DNA from: Lactiplantibacillus paraplantarum
Lineage (GTDB): Bacteria > Bacillota > Bacilli > Lactobacillales > Lactobacillaceae
Direction: 5' to 3'
Length of the DNA stretch: 49,020 nucleotides
NCBI RefSeq assembly: GCF_003641145.1
Contig: NZ_CP032747.1
Location: 1 to 49,020 of the forward strand
Shown here: piece after piece, positions 17,063-26,461 of the stretch
Layout: every line of letters begins with the position of its first letter
How positions within the stretch are numbered: the first letter of the stretch is position 1
Notes under the pieces: model-generated
Seen by the model: the letters and a program-made list of their open reading frames with translations, nothing else
The model's database searches: none
What the model was told of the DNA's origin: nothing
Translations under genes and position numbers: made by a program

Positions 17063-17494
17063 CTACTTAAGTAAGATGCAAATTGAGGCAATGTAGACCG
17101 TAGCCAGATAAACATGAGCGAGCTTATCATAACGCGTTGCAATCCTACGAAAGTTCTTCAACTGATTGAAGAAGTTCTCAATCAAATGGCGCTCACAATA
17201 AACGTGGTAATCATAGGTCCACTTGTCTTTGGTATTTTCCTTTGGCGGAATGGTATAGACGCCTGCTTTATCTTCAATATACTGGCGAAGTTTCGCGGTG
17301 CCATAGGCTTTATCCGCGATAATATTTGATTGAGAAATATCGAAGCCTTCCAGCAACTCACTGGCAACTTGGCTATCATGTACTTGACCACCTGTTAGGC
17401 GAAAACCCAAGGGATTCCCTAATCCGTCAACGAGTGCGTGAATCTTGGTCGTTCGGCCACCTCGACTTAATCCAATAGCTTGATTTTCGACCAT
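17063..17494 (-). CDS. IS5-family transposase, second frame (OrfB)
   Basis: The 143-residue C-terminal part of a DDE transposase. It begins VENQAIGLSRGGRTTKIHAL and contains the second Asp (SNIIADKAYG) and the Glu block (RHLIENFFNQLKNFRRIATR). It is read one base back from OrfA, so the active enzyme would be made by a -1 frameshift at the run of eight A residues (17505-17512 on this strand), giving the join KKNAECMVENQ. The ATG at 17494 has no ribosome binding site and is probably not used alone. Confidence 0.85.
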   Translation of the reverse strand: MVENQAIGLSRGGRTTKIHALVDGLGNPLGFRLTGGQVHDSQVASELLEGFDISQSNIIADKAYGTAKLRQYIEDKAGVYTIPPKENTKDKWTYDYHVYCERHLIENFFNQLKNFRRIATRYDKLAHVYLATVYIASICILLK

Positions 17495-17838
17495 ACATTC
17501 GGCATTTTTTTTGCCCCAGTGGCCTTTTGATGCGCTCGAACGATCGTTGAATCTAAGCTCAAGTTTTCCATGTCGGGATCGTCAATCAATTCGAGAAAAA
17601 CCTGTTCGAACAAGCCTGAACTTACCCAGGCTCGGAAGCGACTATACACCGTTTTCCAAGAGCCATAGCGTTCAGGTAGATCACGCCAAGGAGCCCCGCT
17701 GCGCATGAGCCAGAGGATAGCGTTGAGGGCGGTACGGTTGTCTAGGCTTGATGGACGGCCAGTCCGGTATGGCGGGAAGTATCCTTTGATTCGGTCCCAC
17801 TGAGCATCTTCCAGTTCGTATCGTTTAGGTGTTGTCAT
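17467..17838 (-). CDS. IS5-family transposase, first frame (OrfA)
   Basis: A 123-residue N-terminal part containing the DUF4096-like start (KRYELEDAQWDRIKGYFPPY, then TGRPSSLDNRTALNAILWLM) and the first catalytic Asp in LSLDSTIVRAH. The frame ends just after the A8 run, where a -1 shift would enter OrfB. GAGGCATTCC upstream gives a weak ribosome binding site. Both frames look intact, so the element may still transpose. Confidence 0.85.
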   Translation of the reverse strand: MTTPKRYELEDAQWDRIKGYFPPYRTGRPSSLDNRTALNAILWLMRSGAPWRDLPERYGSWKTVYSRFRAWVSSGLFEQVFLELIDDPDMENLSLDSTIVRAHQKATGAKKMPNVWSKIKLLD

Positions 17839-17945
17839 CGGAATGCCTCGATTCGTTTTTCCTCAGATTATACCTGAATTTTTAGTTTTCAGACAGTCCC
17901 TAGTAGATTATAGCCGTTTTTTCATATTAAAACGTCTATTAATTT

Positions 17946-18848
17946 TTATTCTTTACTGTGCTGCCAATTAACATGGTATCTTTTGCGTTGATAACTAAAG
18001 CCCTCTCCAATCACTTCATGGGCATCCAGTACCGTCACAAATGCCCGTTCATCAATCGCTTTAATTAATTGCTTCAATTGTGGAATTTCCCGCGGTTGAA
18101 CCACCAAATAAATCACTTGCTTTTGATCATGCTGATAACCACCTTCAGCTTGCAAATATGTCAATCCTCTATTTAAAGAAACATCAATTAATTGGGAAAT
18201 TTTTTGGCTTTTATCTGACACAATGAATAATACCTTAGCACGATTGGGCCCTTCTTGGACCATATCAATTACTTTAGATAATACGAAACTAACAATTAGC
18301 GAGTACGCGATGTGATACAGATCTAAGTATGATAGTGATAGCCCTAATACTACGTAGTCAATAATCAAAATTCCTTTTCCCGAAGAAAATCCCAAACTTC
18401 TCTGGCCAACCCGAGCAATAATATCACTACCACCAGTAGTTCCGTTATAACGAAAAACCAGACCAATGCCCAACCCTGATAATACCCCTGCAACCAGTGA
18501 TGACAATAATAAATCATTTCTCAATGGTAGTGGTTGAATCAGGGCCTGCTTTGACCATATTATTAGAAATAGTGATAAACAAATGGCGCCATAAATAGTG
18601 TAAGCCATCATGCGCTTGCCCAAGTAGCGCAAACCAATTAGTATCAATGGAATATTCAGAAATAAAGTACTAATACCCAAGTTAATATGAAAGAAATGAC
18701 GAATAATCAGAGTTATTCCGCTCAGACCGCCGTCTGCTAAACCATTTGGAATAGAGATTAAATCTAGACTAAACGCATAAATGCTACATCCCAACGTAAT
18801 CATAACTAATTCGAAACTATTGTATTTTGTCCAATCTTTAAAAAACAT
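17946..18848 (-). CDS. YitT-family membrane protein
   Basis: A 300-residue protein with about five or six hydrophobic segments in residues 14-210, including the family-type stretch IPNGLADGGLSGITLI and the glycine-rich GLVFRYNGTTGGSDIIA. A cytoplasmic DUF2179 domain follows (about 218-285, AKVLFIVSDKSQKISQLID and onward). The family occurs widely in Firmicutes and has no firmly established transport substrate. GGAGATGAAC precedes the start. It lies between an IS5-type element and a recombinase gene with no operon partner, so it is probably passenger cargo. Confidence 0.85.
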   Translation of the reverse strand: MFFKDWTKYNSFELVMITLGCSIYAFSLDLISIPNGLADGGLSGITLIIRHFFHINLGISTLFLNIPLILIGLRYLGKRMMAYTIYGAICLSLFLIIWSKQALIQPLPLRNDLLLSSLVAGVLSGLGIGLVFRYNGTTGGSDIIARVGQRSLGFSSGKGILIIDYVVLGLSLSYLDLYHIAYSLIVSFVLSKVIDMVQEGPNRAKVLFIVSDKSQKISQLIDVSLNRGLTYLQAEGGYQHDQKQVIYLVVQPREIPQLKQLIKAIDERAFVTVLDAHEVIGEGFSYQRKRYHVNWQHSKE

Positions 18849-18934
18849 AGTTCATCTCCAAAATGTTTTATCAATGTAAGTGTTTTATTATTTGACCGGT
18901 GGTCCCTAAAAAACACTAACTTGTCCTGTAGGCC

Positions 18935-19567
18935 CTAGCCATTCACTTCCCTTTTGGGAGTGCCTAAGTCTCCAACTTTTAAAGCATATTCTTTAATGCG
19001 ATAAATTTGTCGTCGTTGTACGCCAGTACTCCTTGCAATTTGTGCAATATTCGTTCCATCCCTGAGCATTTGAACTACCCCTTTATATAGGTAGCGTTTT
19101 GATCCATGTGGACTATATTGCCGCCTTCTTCCTTTATACTCCCCGCGCTCCTTAGCTAATTGGATTCCCTGATTCTGCCTAGCATGAATTTTGTTGCGCT
19201 CTTCTTCAGCTGTATATTTGTATATTTCAAAAACCAAGTTGGTTAATAAACCACGTAAGTTAACATCTTGTATATCAGTGAAACTCGGTAAACTTAAAAC
19301 ATCTAGTGTGGCTTCCTTTTGTTGAATCAAGTTGATGGTGTCAGTAATGTCCTGAGCATTTCTACCAAGTCGATCTAAATCCAAAACAGTGACAATATCT
19401 TTTTCACGAATGAACTCTAACATTTTTTGCAATTCAGGGCGATTTTGAACTGATTTTCCGGAAACTTTTTCCTGAAATATTTTCTCTACACCAGACCTCT
19501 TTAGAGCTTCAATCTGCCGAGCTAAATTCTGATTTTCAGACGACACCCTAGCATAACCAATTTTCAT
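18935..19567 (-). CDS. Serine recombinase (resolvase/invertase type)
   Basis: A 210-residue small serine recombinase. The N-terminal catalytic domain starts MKIGYARVSSENQNLARQIE with the candidate nucleophile Ser9, and has the active-site block DIVTVLDLDRLGRNAQDI. A long E helix (about 100-135) is followed by a C-terminal helix-turn-helix (TNIAQIARSTGVQRRQIYRI). Such proteins resolve plasmid multimers or cointegrates, or invert segments. It is divergent from the large GH70 gene, with a palindrome-rich gap that may hold its crossover site. It is about 35% different in character from the second recombinase at 28063, so the two were probably acquired separately. Confidence 0.9.
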   Translation of the reverse strand: MKIGYARVSSENQNLARQIEALKRSGVEKIFQEKVSGKSVQNRPELQKMLEFIREKDIVTVLDLDRLGRNAQDITDTINLIQQKEATLDVLSLPSFTDIQDVNLRGLLTNLVFEIYKYTAEEERNKIHARQNQGIQLAKERGEYKGRRRQYSPHGSKRYLYKGVVQMLRDGTNIAQIARSTGVQRRQIYRIKEYALKVGDLGTPKREVNG

Positions 19568-19818
19568 ATATTTGCCTTCTTATCATATTAATTCTGACGT
19601 CAGTTTCTGGGCAACTACTCAACTAGTTGATCTGATTAAGATTTAAAAGTTACTGTGTCACACTCTAATGTCTCACACGTTTGATCTATTATACCACAGC
19701 TCAGGAATGAGACATTAGGGTACACACCCTATTTTATACTCTCTCTCATTCGGCTATGAGTGTTATAATTACTATATAAGTTAAAATTCATCAATTATAC
19801 AAAGCAGGGGATATCATT
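19568..19818. promoter_or_regulatory. Candidate res site and gtfB promoter region
   Basis: The gap between the divergent recombinase and the GH70 gene contains an 11-bp perfect inverted repeat, CTAATGTCTCA (19665-19675) and TGAGACATTAG (19708-19718), plus the short palindrome CAACTAGTTG near 19619-19628. Spaced dyads next to a resolvase gene are typical of res sites. A TATAAT at 19764-19769 and AGGGGATATC before the start at 19819 would serve gtfB. Confidence 0.5.
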
Positions 19819-22800
19819 ATGAATTTACGAACAAACAACCCATTAAATTCCGAAAGGGCTGTGCATTATAAACTGTACAAGTCAGGTAAACTGTGGCTTG
19901 TTGCCGGAGTGACTTTTTGTTCATTTGTTGGCAGCGCAATCATCAACGATCAAATTGCGCACGCTGATACAGTAACTGTAGCTAAAACAGCAACCACAGT
20001 CACACGGACAACCGTCAGTGCTGATTCAAAAACAAGCAATGATTCTACTCAAGCAGATACAGTTTCCACTACGGCTAACAAGGTCGCTAAGACTACTTCA
20101 AATATCGCTCACCAACCCAATAGTGCAACAAACAGCTTAAATACTAGTCAAGCAGCAACCGCTACCTCAAGTACAACCACCAAGGCTGCTTCGAGTATCC
20201 TCAGTCAAGCGGACAGCGAAACTGCCAACTCAAACACTAGTCAAGCAGTAACTGCTACCTCAAGCGCTACTACCGAGGCTGTTTCGAGTGCCGCCAACCA
20301 AACGGGCCAAAAATTAAGCTCCAGTAATAACAAAAGCCATGAGGCAAAAGCTCACACAACTAGTGCTGCCTCTGGTTCTATTAGCCAAGTAAGTAACACA
20401 GCAGTCAAATCAGCAGCAAGTACCGAGAATACCAACAAGGCCACATCAGTTGCTTCAAGTGCAGTAAATCGCCAAGCAACCACGACCAAAAAAGCTGACA
20501 TTAACTTAACTACGGTAACTGCAGCCACAGCTAACACGAAGCCAGCTACACAAGTAAGACTAATGGCCACTAGTTCAGCTGCAATGAAAATCAAGCCTAT
20601 AACTTACAAAATCCAATCGAAACAAATGACCCGTAATCAGTATCAATGGCAAGGTAACAATTTATATTATTACGGTAATGATGGACAACCTATCACTGGT
20701 CTACGACACTACAGTAATAACAAGCTAGAATATTATGGCACAGATCATGTTCAGTATCGTAATCGTTATGCTAGTCAGGGAAAGCAATTGTATTACTTTG
20801 GTAGCAATGGTGACGCAGTTACCGGCTTACGACACTACAGTAATAACAAGCTAGAATATTATGGCACAGATCATGTTCAGTATCGTAATCGTTATGCTAG
20901 TCAGGGAAAGCAATTGTATTACTTTGGTAGCAATGGTGACGCAGTTACCGGCTTACGACACTACAGTAATAACAAGCTAGAATATTATGGCACAGATCAT
21001 GTTCAGTATCGTAATCGTTATGCTAGTCAGGGAAAGCAATTGTATTACTTTGGTAGCAATGGTGACGCAGTTACCGGCTTACGTCATTACGGCAATAACA
21101 AGCTAGAATATTATGGCACAGATCATGTTCAGTATCGTAATCGTTATGCTAGTCAGGGAAAGCAATTGTATTACTTTGGTAGCAATGGTGACGCAGTTAC
21201 CGGCTTACGACACTACAGTAATAACAAGCTAGAATATTATGGCACAGATCATGTTCAGTATCGTAATCGTTATGCTAGTCAGGGAAAGCAATTGTATTAC
21301 TTTGGTAGCAATGGTGACGCAGTAACTGGCTTACGTCATTACGGCAATAACAAGCTAGAATATTATGGCACAGATCATGTTCAGTATCGTAATCGTTATG
21401 CTAGTCAGGGAAAGCAATTGTATTACTTTGGTAGCAATGGTGACGCAGTTACCGGCTTACGTCATTACGGCAATAACAAGCTAGAATATTATGGCACAGA
21501 TCATGTTCAGTATCGTAATCGTTATGCTAGTCAGGGAAAGCAATTGTATTACTTTGGTAGCAATGGTGACGCAGTTACCGGCTTACGTCATTACGGCAAT
21601 AATAAGCTAGAATATTATGGCACAGATCATGTTCAGTATCGTAATCGTTATGCTAGTCAGGGAAAGCAATTGTATTACTTTGGTAGCAATGGTGACGCAG
21701 TAACTGGCTTACGTCATTACGGCAATAACAAGCTAGAATATTATGGCACAGATCATGTTCAGTATCGTAATCGTTATGCTAGTCAGGGAAATCAGTTGTA
21801 TTACTTTGGTAGCAATGGTGACGCAGTTACCGGCTTACGTCATTACGGCAATAATAAGCTAGAATATTATGGCACAGATCATGTTCAGTATCGTAATCGT
21901 TATGCTAGTCAGGGAAAGCAATTGTATTACTTTGGTAGCAATGGTGACGCAGTAACTGGCTTACGTCATTACGGCAATAACAAGCTAGAATATTATGGCA
22001 CAGATCATGTTCAGTATCGTAATCGTTATGCTAGTCAGGGAAATCAGTTGTATTACTTTGGTAGCAATGGTGACGCAGTTACCGGCTTGCGTCACTATGA
22101 TAATAACAAGTTAGAATATTACGGCGCGGACCACGTTCAATATCGTAACCGGTATTATCAAGAAGGTAATAAATTCTATTACTTCGGTGGTAACGGTGAC
22201 GCAATAACTGGCTTACGTCATTACGGCAATAACAAGCTAGAATATTATGGCACAGATCATGTTCAGTATCGTAATCGTTATGCTAGTCAGGGAAATCAGC
22301 TGTATTACTTTGGTAGCAATGGTGACGCAGTTACCGGCTTCCGTGGGGCAATTGAAAACGGCAAGTTTAATATTTATGATATGCGGACAAACAAGCTCTT
22401 AAAGACACTTGACTCTGGCGATTGGGAGAACTTAGCTGATAGTTTTGACTCATCGTCAATTAATAATATTGATGGCTACTTGAGCTATGCCGATTGGTAT
22501 CGTCCTTATGGTACTAGCCAAGATGGTAAGACCTGGCATAAAACAACGGCTAGTGATTGGCGACCACTCTTAATGTATGTATATCCAAGTAGGGATGTTG
22601 AGGCAAAATATATCAAATACTTTGTTAGCAACGGATATACAAGCACTGATTATGGATTAACCAAGGATAATGTGGCTAATCTTTCTCAGGATACTGATAG
22701 TGCAACATTAAACAAATATGCACGTAATCTGCGCTTCGTTATCGAAAAGAGTATTGCTATCAATAAATCGACAGGTCCACTGGCAAATGACATCAATAAG

Positions 22801-24924
22801 TTCATGACCACAATACCAGAATTGTCTGCGAAGTCTGAACTCCCAGCTTACAGTGTGAACGATCAGCTTGTCTTTGTTAATAATAACTCTAGTAATCAAG
22901 CTAAGGGCAATACGAGCTATGCTGATAGCAATTATCGTTTGATGGATCGAACCCTTAATAACCAAACTAATAATGATAGTAGCGACCACAGTCCAGAAAT
23001 GTTGCTTGGTACTGATATTGATAATTCCAATCCAGTTGTTCAAGCAGAGAATTTTAACTGGGAATATTTCTTGCTTAATTATGGTAAACTAATGCAATAT
23101 AATGCTAATGGGAACTTTGATGGTTTTCGTGTTGATGCTGCTGACCATATCGACGCAGATGTTCTTGACCAGCTGGGGCAGTTGATGAATGATCTGTACC
23201 ATACGAAGGGTAACCAGGTAAATGCCAACAGCCACCTGGTATATAATGAAGGATATAATTATGGTGATGCACGAATGCTTAATGGCAAGAACAATCCACA
23301 ATTATGTATGGACTCGGGTTACTGGTCCCAATTAGAGAGTTCCCTTGGTCGGAATGTCGACAAGCGTGACAGCATCAGTAATTTAATGACAAATAGTCTT
23401 GTTAATCGGGCTAACGATGTAACGGAGAATACGGCAACGCCTAATTGGTCGTTTGTAACTAACCATGATCAGCGCAATAACCTTGTTAATCGAATTATTT
23501 ATGATAAGGATATCACGGCTCAAAAGGCGTGGGATATGTTTTATGCTGATCAAGCCAAGACTGACAAACAGTACGCTCAATATAACATGCCAGCACAATA
23601 TGCTCTCCTTTTAAGCAATAAGGACACTGTTCCGCAGGTATACTACGGTGACCTGTATAATGAAACTGACCAATACATGAAGACAAAGTCGATGTACTAC
23701 GATGCAATTACGACTTTAATGAAAGCACGACGGACATTCGTTAATGGTGGTCAGACGATGACTAAGCTTAATAACAACTTGATTGCAAGTGTTCGTTATG
23801 GTAAAGGTGTCAGTGATGTGTCAGGCAAAGGTACAGATTCATTGAGTCGCACAACAGGAATGGCAGTTATCGTTGGTAATAACCCAACAATGAGTGAACA
23901 GGTCGTTCAAATTAACATGGGGGTTGCTCATGCCAATGAACAGTATAGAAGCCTGATTAATAGTACAGATAATGGTTTAACTTATGACGGTATGGGTTCT
24001 GCATTCTTAACGACAGATAGCAAAGGTATTTTGCGAGTCACTGTAAAAGGATACAGTAATCCATACGTAAACGGATACTTGAGTGTCTGGGTACCTGTAA
24101 TTAGCGGAACTCAAAATGCCCAAACCAATGCTCAAGAGGTTCATAATGTCTTAGGGAAGACCTTTGCTTCTAATGCAGCCCTTGATGCACACATGATTTA
24201 TCAAGACTTCTCACTAGCCCAGCCAGAACCAACGACAATCAACAACCATGCTTACAACGTAATCAAGGCGAACGCATCTCTGTTCAATCAACTTGGAATT
24301 ACTGATTTTTGGATGGCACCAGCTTATATGCCGTTTAGTGCAAGCAAATATCAAGATGGCTATTCAACGACCGATCATTATAACTTAGGAACTACTGATA
24401 ATCCAACCAAATATGGCAGTGGCGAGGAACTTGCGAATGCGATTGCCGCTCTTCACCAAGAAGGTTTGAAAGTTCAAGAAGATCTGGTAATGAACCAGAT
24501 GTTCGGCTTTTCAAGTCAGGAAGCAGTCACGGTTACCAGGGCTGATTCATATGGCAAGCAGTTCTATGTGGATGGTCAGACATTCGCTAATCAAATCTAT
24601 TTTGGCTATACTCGTGGTGGCAGCCAGGATCAGCAAGATTACGGTGGTAAGTACTTGGGTGAATTAAATCAAAAATACCCTGATTTATTTACTACTAAAG
24701 CTGCATCAACTGGTGTTGCCCCAAATCCAAATACTCGGATCACTGAATGGTCTGCTAAGTACGAAAATGGAACTTCATTACAAAATGTCGGTGTTGGTCT
24801 TGCAATTAAAATGCCAAATGGCTACTATGCTTATTTAAATGATGGTAGTAATAAGACATTTAATACTACTTTACCCGATGCAATAGCTTCGACCGATTAT
24901 TATGCGAATAAAGCTAACCTTTAA
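19819..24924 (+). CDS. gtfB: Secreted GH70 4,6-alpha-glucanotransferase (GtfB type)
   Basis: A 1701-residue secreted enzyme. Residues 18-26 carry the KxYKxGKxW signal motif, with probable cleavage near HADTV. A Ser/Thr/Ala-rich linker runs to about 280, 13 repeats of 42 residues span 296-841, and the circularly permuted GH70 core follows. Catalytic residues are Asp1106 (FRVDAADHIDADVL), Glu1144 (VYNEGYNYG) and Asp1217 (FVTNHDQRNN). Tyr1146 stands where sucrose-acting glucansucrases have Trp, and the spacing of 38 and 73 is close to L. reuteri GtfB (1015/1053/1125). It should therefore cleave alpha-1,4 glucans and build alpha-1,6 links rather than use sucrose. About 557 residues follow the Glu, as in GtfB, so the C-terminus seems complete. 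There is no LPXTG anchor; the repeats probably bind glucan or cell wall. Confidence 0.85.
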   Translation: MNLRTNNPLNSERAVHYKLYKSGKLWLVAGVTFCSFVGSAIINDQIAHADTVTVAKTATTVTRTTVSADSKTSNDSTQADTVSTTANKVAKTTSNIAHQPNSATNSLNTSQAATATSSTTTKAASSILSQADSETANSNTSQAVTATSSATTEAVSSAANQTGQKLSSSNNKSHEAKAHTTSAASGSISQVSNTAVKSAASTENTNKATSVASSAVNRQATTTKKADINLTTVTAATANTKPATQVRLMATSSAAMKIKPITYKIQSKQMTRNQYQWQGNNLYYYGNDGQPITGLRHYSNNKLEYYGTDHVQYRNRYASQGKQLYYFGSNGDAVTGLRHYSNNKLEYYGTDHVQYRNRYASQGKQLYYFGSNGDAVTGLRHYSNNKLEYYGTDHVQYRNRYASQGKQLYYFGSNGDAVTGLRHYGNNKLEYYGTDHVQYRNRYASQGKQLYYFGSNGDAVTGLRHYSNNKLEYYGTDHVQYRNRYASQGKQLYYFGSNGDAVTGLRHYGNNKLEYYGTDHVQYRNRYASQGKQLYYFGSNGDAVTGLRHYGNNKLEYYGTDHVQYRNRYASQGKQLYYFGSNGDAVTGLRHYGNNKLEYYGTDHVQYRNRYASQGKQLYYFGSNGDAVTGLRHYGNNKLEYYGTDHVQYRNRYASQGNQLYYFGSNGDAVTGLRHYGNNKLEYYGTDHVQYRNRYASQGKQLYYFGSNGDAVTGLRHYGNNKLEYYGTDHVQYRNRYASQGNQLYYFGSNGDAVTGLRHYDNNKLEYYGADHVQYRNRYYQEGNKFYYFGGNGDAITGLRHYGNNKLEYYGTDHVQYRNRYASQGNQLYYFGSNGDAVTGFRGAIENGKFNIYDMRTNKLLKTLDSGDWENLADSFDSSSINNIDGYLSYADWYRPYGTSQDGKTWHKTTASDWRPLLMYVYPSRDVEAKYIKYFVSNGYTSTDYGLTKDNVANLSQDTDSATLNKYARNLRFVIEKSIAINKSTGPLANDINKFMTTIPELSAKSELPAYSVNDQLVFVNNNSSNQAKGNTSYADSNYRLMDRTLNNQTNNDSSDHSPEMLLGTDIDNSNPVVQAENFNWEYFLLNYGKLMQYNANGNFDGFRVDAADHIDADVLDQLGQLMNDLYHTKGNQVNANSHLVYNEGYNYGDARMLNGKNNPQLCMDSGYWSQLESSLGRNVDKRDSISNLMTNSLVNRANDVTENTATPNWSFVTNHDQRNNLVNRIIYDKDITAQKAWDMFYADQAKTDKQYAQYNMPAQYALLLSNKDTVPQVYYGDLYNETDQYMKTKSMYYDAITTLMKARRTFVNGGQTMTKLNNNLIASVRYGKGVSDVSGKGTDSLSRTTGMAVIVGNNPTMSEQVVQINMGVAHANEQYRSLINSTDNGLTYDGMGSAFLTTDSKGILRVTVKGYSNPYVNGYLSVWVPVISGTQNAQTNAQEVHNVLGKTFASNAALDAHMIYQDFSLAQPEPTTINNHAYNVIKANASLFNQLGITDFWMAPAYMPFSASKYQDGYSTTDHYNLGTTDNPTKYGSGEELANAIAALHQEGLKVQEDLVMNQMFGFSSQEAVTVTRADSYGKQFYVDGQTFANQIYFGYTRGGSQDQQDYGGKYLGELNQKYPDLFTTKAASTGVAPNPNTRITEWSAKYENGTSLQNVGVGLAIKMPNGYYAYLNDGSNKTFNTTLPDAIASTDYYANKANL
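20704..22341 (+). repeat. Thirteen 126-bp tandem repeats in gtfB
   Basis: Thirteen in-frame units of 42 residues (pattern RHYxNNKLEYYGTDHVQY, then RNRYASQG, then LYYFGSNGDAVTG) span residues 296-841. Eleven of the first units differ only at Ser/Gly in RHYS/GNN, Lys/Asn in QGK/NQ, and a few synonymous sites. Unit 12 is divergent (YYQEGNKFYYFGGNGDAI). They belong to the aromatic, glycine-rich glucan/choline-binding-like repeats found in GH70 enzymes. Confidence 0.95.
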
Positions 24925-25010
24925 GGTAAGGTACATCTTTTAATTAGTATCGAAAGGTGTATAATGACGGAAGTTTGTCAAATGGTGTTGAAGGATAGTT
25001 TCTATCCTTT

Positions 25011-25040
25011 GGAGATCTCCTCGTGTGGGAGATCTTTTTT
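25011..25040 (+). terminator. Terminator after gtfB
   Basis: AGATCTCC (25013-25020) pairs with GGAGATCT (25028-25035) and runs into a T tract. A second small stem, AAGGATAG with CTATCCTT, lies just before it near 24991-25009. This ends the gtfB transcript. Confidence 0.85.
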
Positions 25041-25144
25041 GTTGTTTTATTAGTTGCGGCGTTTAATCTGGTGTGTTGTCTGAATATCGTACTTGAAGGC
25101 ATAACAAATAAGCCTACCATCGTGACGTTATTGTGGTAGACAAT

Positions 25145-26383
25145 CTAGGCAATCAGCTGATAGACGCGTGTGAACATATTGGCCTGATTGGAGAAGCCAT
25201 AACAAGCACGTTTGAGCTCCTTGATCTTACGGTTGATGCCCTCTATCGGTCCGTTAGAGTAGGACGATTTGGCGGCGTTAATTACGCCATTAAGATTCTT
25301 TCGTAGGGTATGCATGGCCGTATCTAGGGGCGTGCCGTTAGGCTGATAGTTAGTGATGATATTCTTGAGTTCATCAGCGTGACGCCCCATCAAAGCATCG
25401 TGGAGATCGAGGTAGGTTTCATAAGCTGTTTTGAAGGCCGGAAACGTATCGGTTCCAATATCAATAGCGTTCTGTTCGGTCGAGTACTCATTCAGGCCGA
25501 AGAGGTAGCGGCTCTTTTGTGCGTCAGGGTTGGCCTTGTGGAATAGGCGCCATAGTGATTTCAGTACTTTATATTCCCGCGAATGCTGGTCGAGTTGCTT
25601 TAAACATTGAGTGCGAATGGTATCCATCGTCCGGCCCATTAATTGAATAATGTGGAACCGATCAATAATGAGTTCGGCGTTAGGGAATAGTTCGTGCACG
25701 AATGCCTGATAGGAGGCGTTCATGTCCATGATGACGCGTTGAACCGCGGCCCGTTCTGCGGTGCTGTACTGACTAAGAAAGAACTGTTTGATGGTTCTAT
25801 TAAGGCGGTCGCTAAGTACTTTAACTGATTTGTGAGTGTCGGCGTCAATGCAAATAAACGACATGGAGCCGTGCGTGGAACGGAATTCATCAAAGCATAG
25901 ATTAATCGGTAACCGGCGGCTCGCGTGTGGATGAATATTAGCCGTCAAAATACGCTGAACTGAGTTTGTCGAAATACCGGTGAGACTGGCGATAGTCTTA
26001 GCCGGGAGTGATTTACTGGCTAGCTTCAGCACATGAGTCGCTAGTCCGTGACCGATGGCGTGGTTGGTTGATACCACTGGAGTGGTGGCCGTACAAGTGC
26101 TATGGCAGTTACTACAACGCCAGCGTTGCTTGTTTAGCTCTAGAATTACGGGCCGGTCCATGGGTCCTGCAATGTGGACATGAGTGAGCTTGTGTCCGTT
26201 AGGGTGCAACGTATTGTATCCACAGCTGGGACAGTGCCTGAGTGTGTAGGTAAGCTCTGCCTGGATGACCAAATACTTTTTGCGACCCGATCCCCGATCA
26301 TGAAATTCCTCACGAGTACCGAACACCTGAATGTTTGTGCCTGTAATTCCCAGTAATTTAAGTGTATTATCTAGTTGAGACAT
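25145..26383 (-). CDS. ISL3-family transposase
   Basis: A 412-residue transposase of the ISL3 family. It has an N-terminal zinc-ribbon with [13 protein letters not shown] and a second Cys pair in [13 protein letters not shown], then a helix-turn-helix ([20 protein letters not shown]). The DDE core has Asp in LCFDEFRS, Asp in IIDRFHIIQ, and a C-terminal [16 protein letters not shown] block with the Glu. Length is normal and no stop or shift is seen, so the enzyme looks intact. I could not define the element's ends: GGCAT and AAGCCT sequences occur on both sides (about 25098 and 26450) but do not align as clean inverted repeats. Confidence 0.9.
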   Translation of the reverse strand: MSQLDNTLKLLGITGTNIQVFGTREEFHDRGSGRKKYLVIQAELTYTLRHCPSCGYNTLHPNGHKLTHVHIAGPMDRPVILELNKQRWRCSNCHSTCTATTPVVSTNHAIGHGLATHVLKLASKSLPAKTIASLTGISTNSVQRILTANIHPHASRRLPINLCFDEFRSTHGSMSFICIDADTHKSVKVLSDRLNRTIKQFFLSQYSTAERAAVQRVIMDMNASYQAFVHELFPNAELIIDRFHIIQLMGRTMDTIRTQCLKQLDQHSREYKVLKSLWRLFHKANPDAQKSRYLFGLNEYSTEQNAIDIGTDTFPAFKTAYETYLDLHDALMGRHADELKNIITNYQPNGTPLDTAMHTLRKNLNGVINAAKSSYSNGPIEGINRKIKELKRACYGFSNQANMFTRVYQLIA

Positions 26384-26461
26384 CTATTCCTACCCCGCTT
26401 ATCTTGAGTTTCGTCGCTTAAAGCATAGCACTAGGGAGGCTTAGATGCCTTTTTTTGTTAT

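Larger units (their letters stand above)
17048..17900 (-). mobile_element. IS5-family (IS427-group) insertion sequence
   Basis: About 853 bp. Ends GGGTCCGTCTTAAAACT (left) and the complement of AGTTTTCAGACAGTCCC (right) are imperfect inverted repeats. The element is flanked by CTA and TAG, as expected for insertion at a CTAG-type target. Two overlapping reading frames joined by an A8 slippery run mark the IS427 group. Confidence 0.85.

Noticed and set aside
20704..22341. CRISPR-like repeat array in the plus strand
   Set aside because: The 126-bp units are contiguous, in frame and part of the gtfB coding sequence.
24925..25144. LPXTG-type anchor or extra C-terminal domain of gtfB beyond the stop
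   Set aside because: The sequence after 24924 contains a terminator and no continuing frame. The distance from catalytic Glu to C-terminus matches GtfB, so the gene is probably complete.
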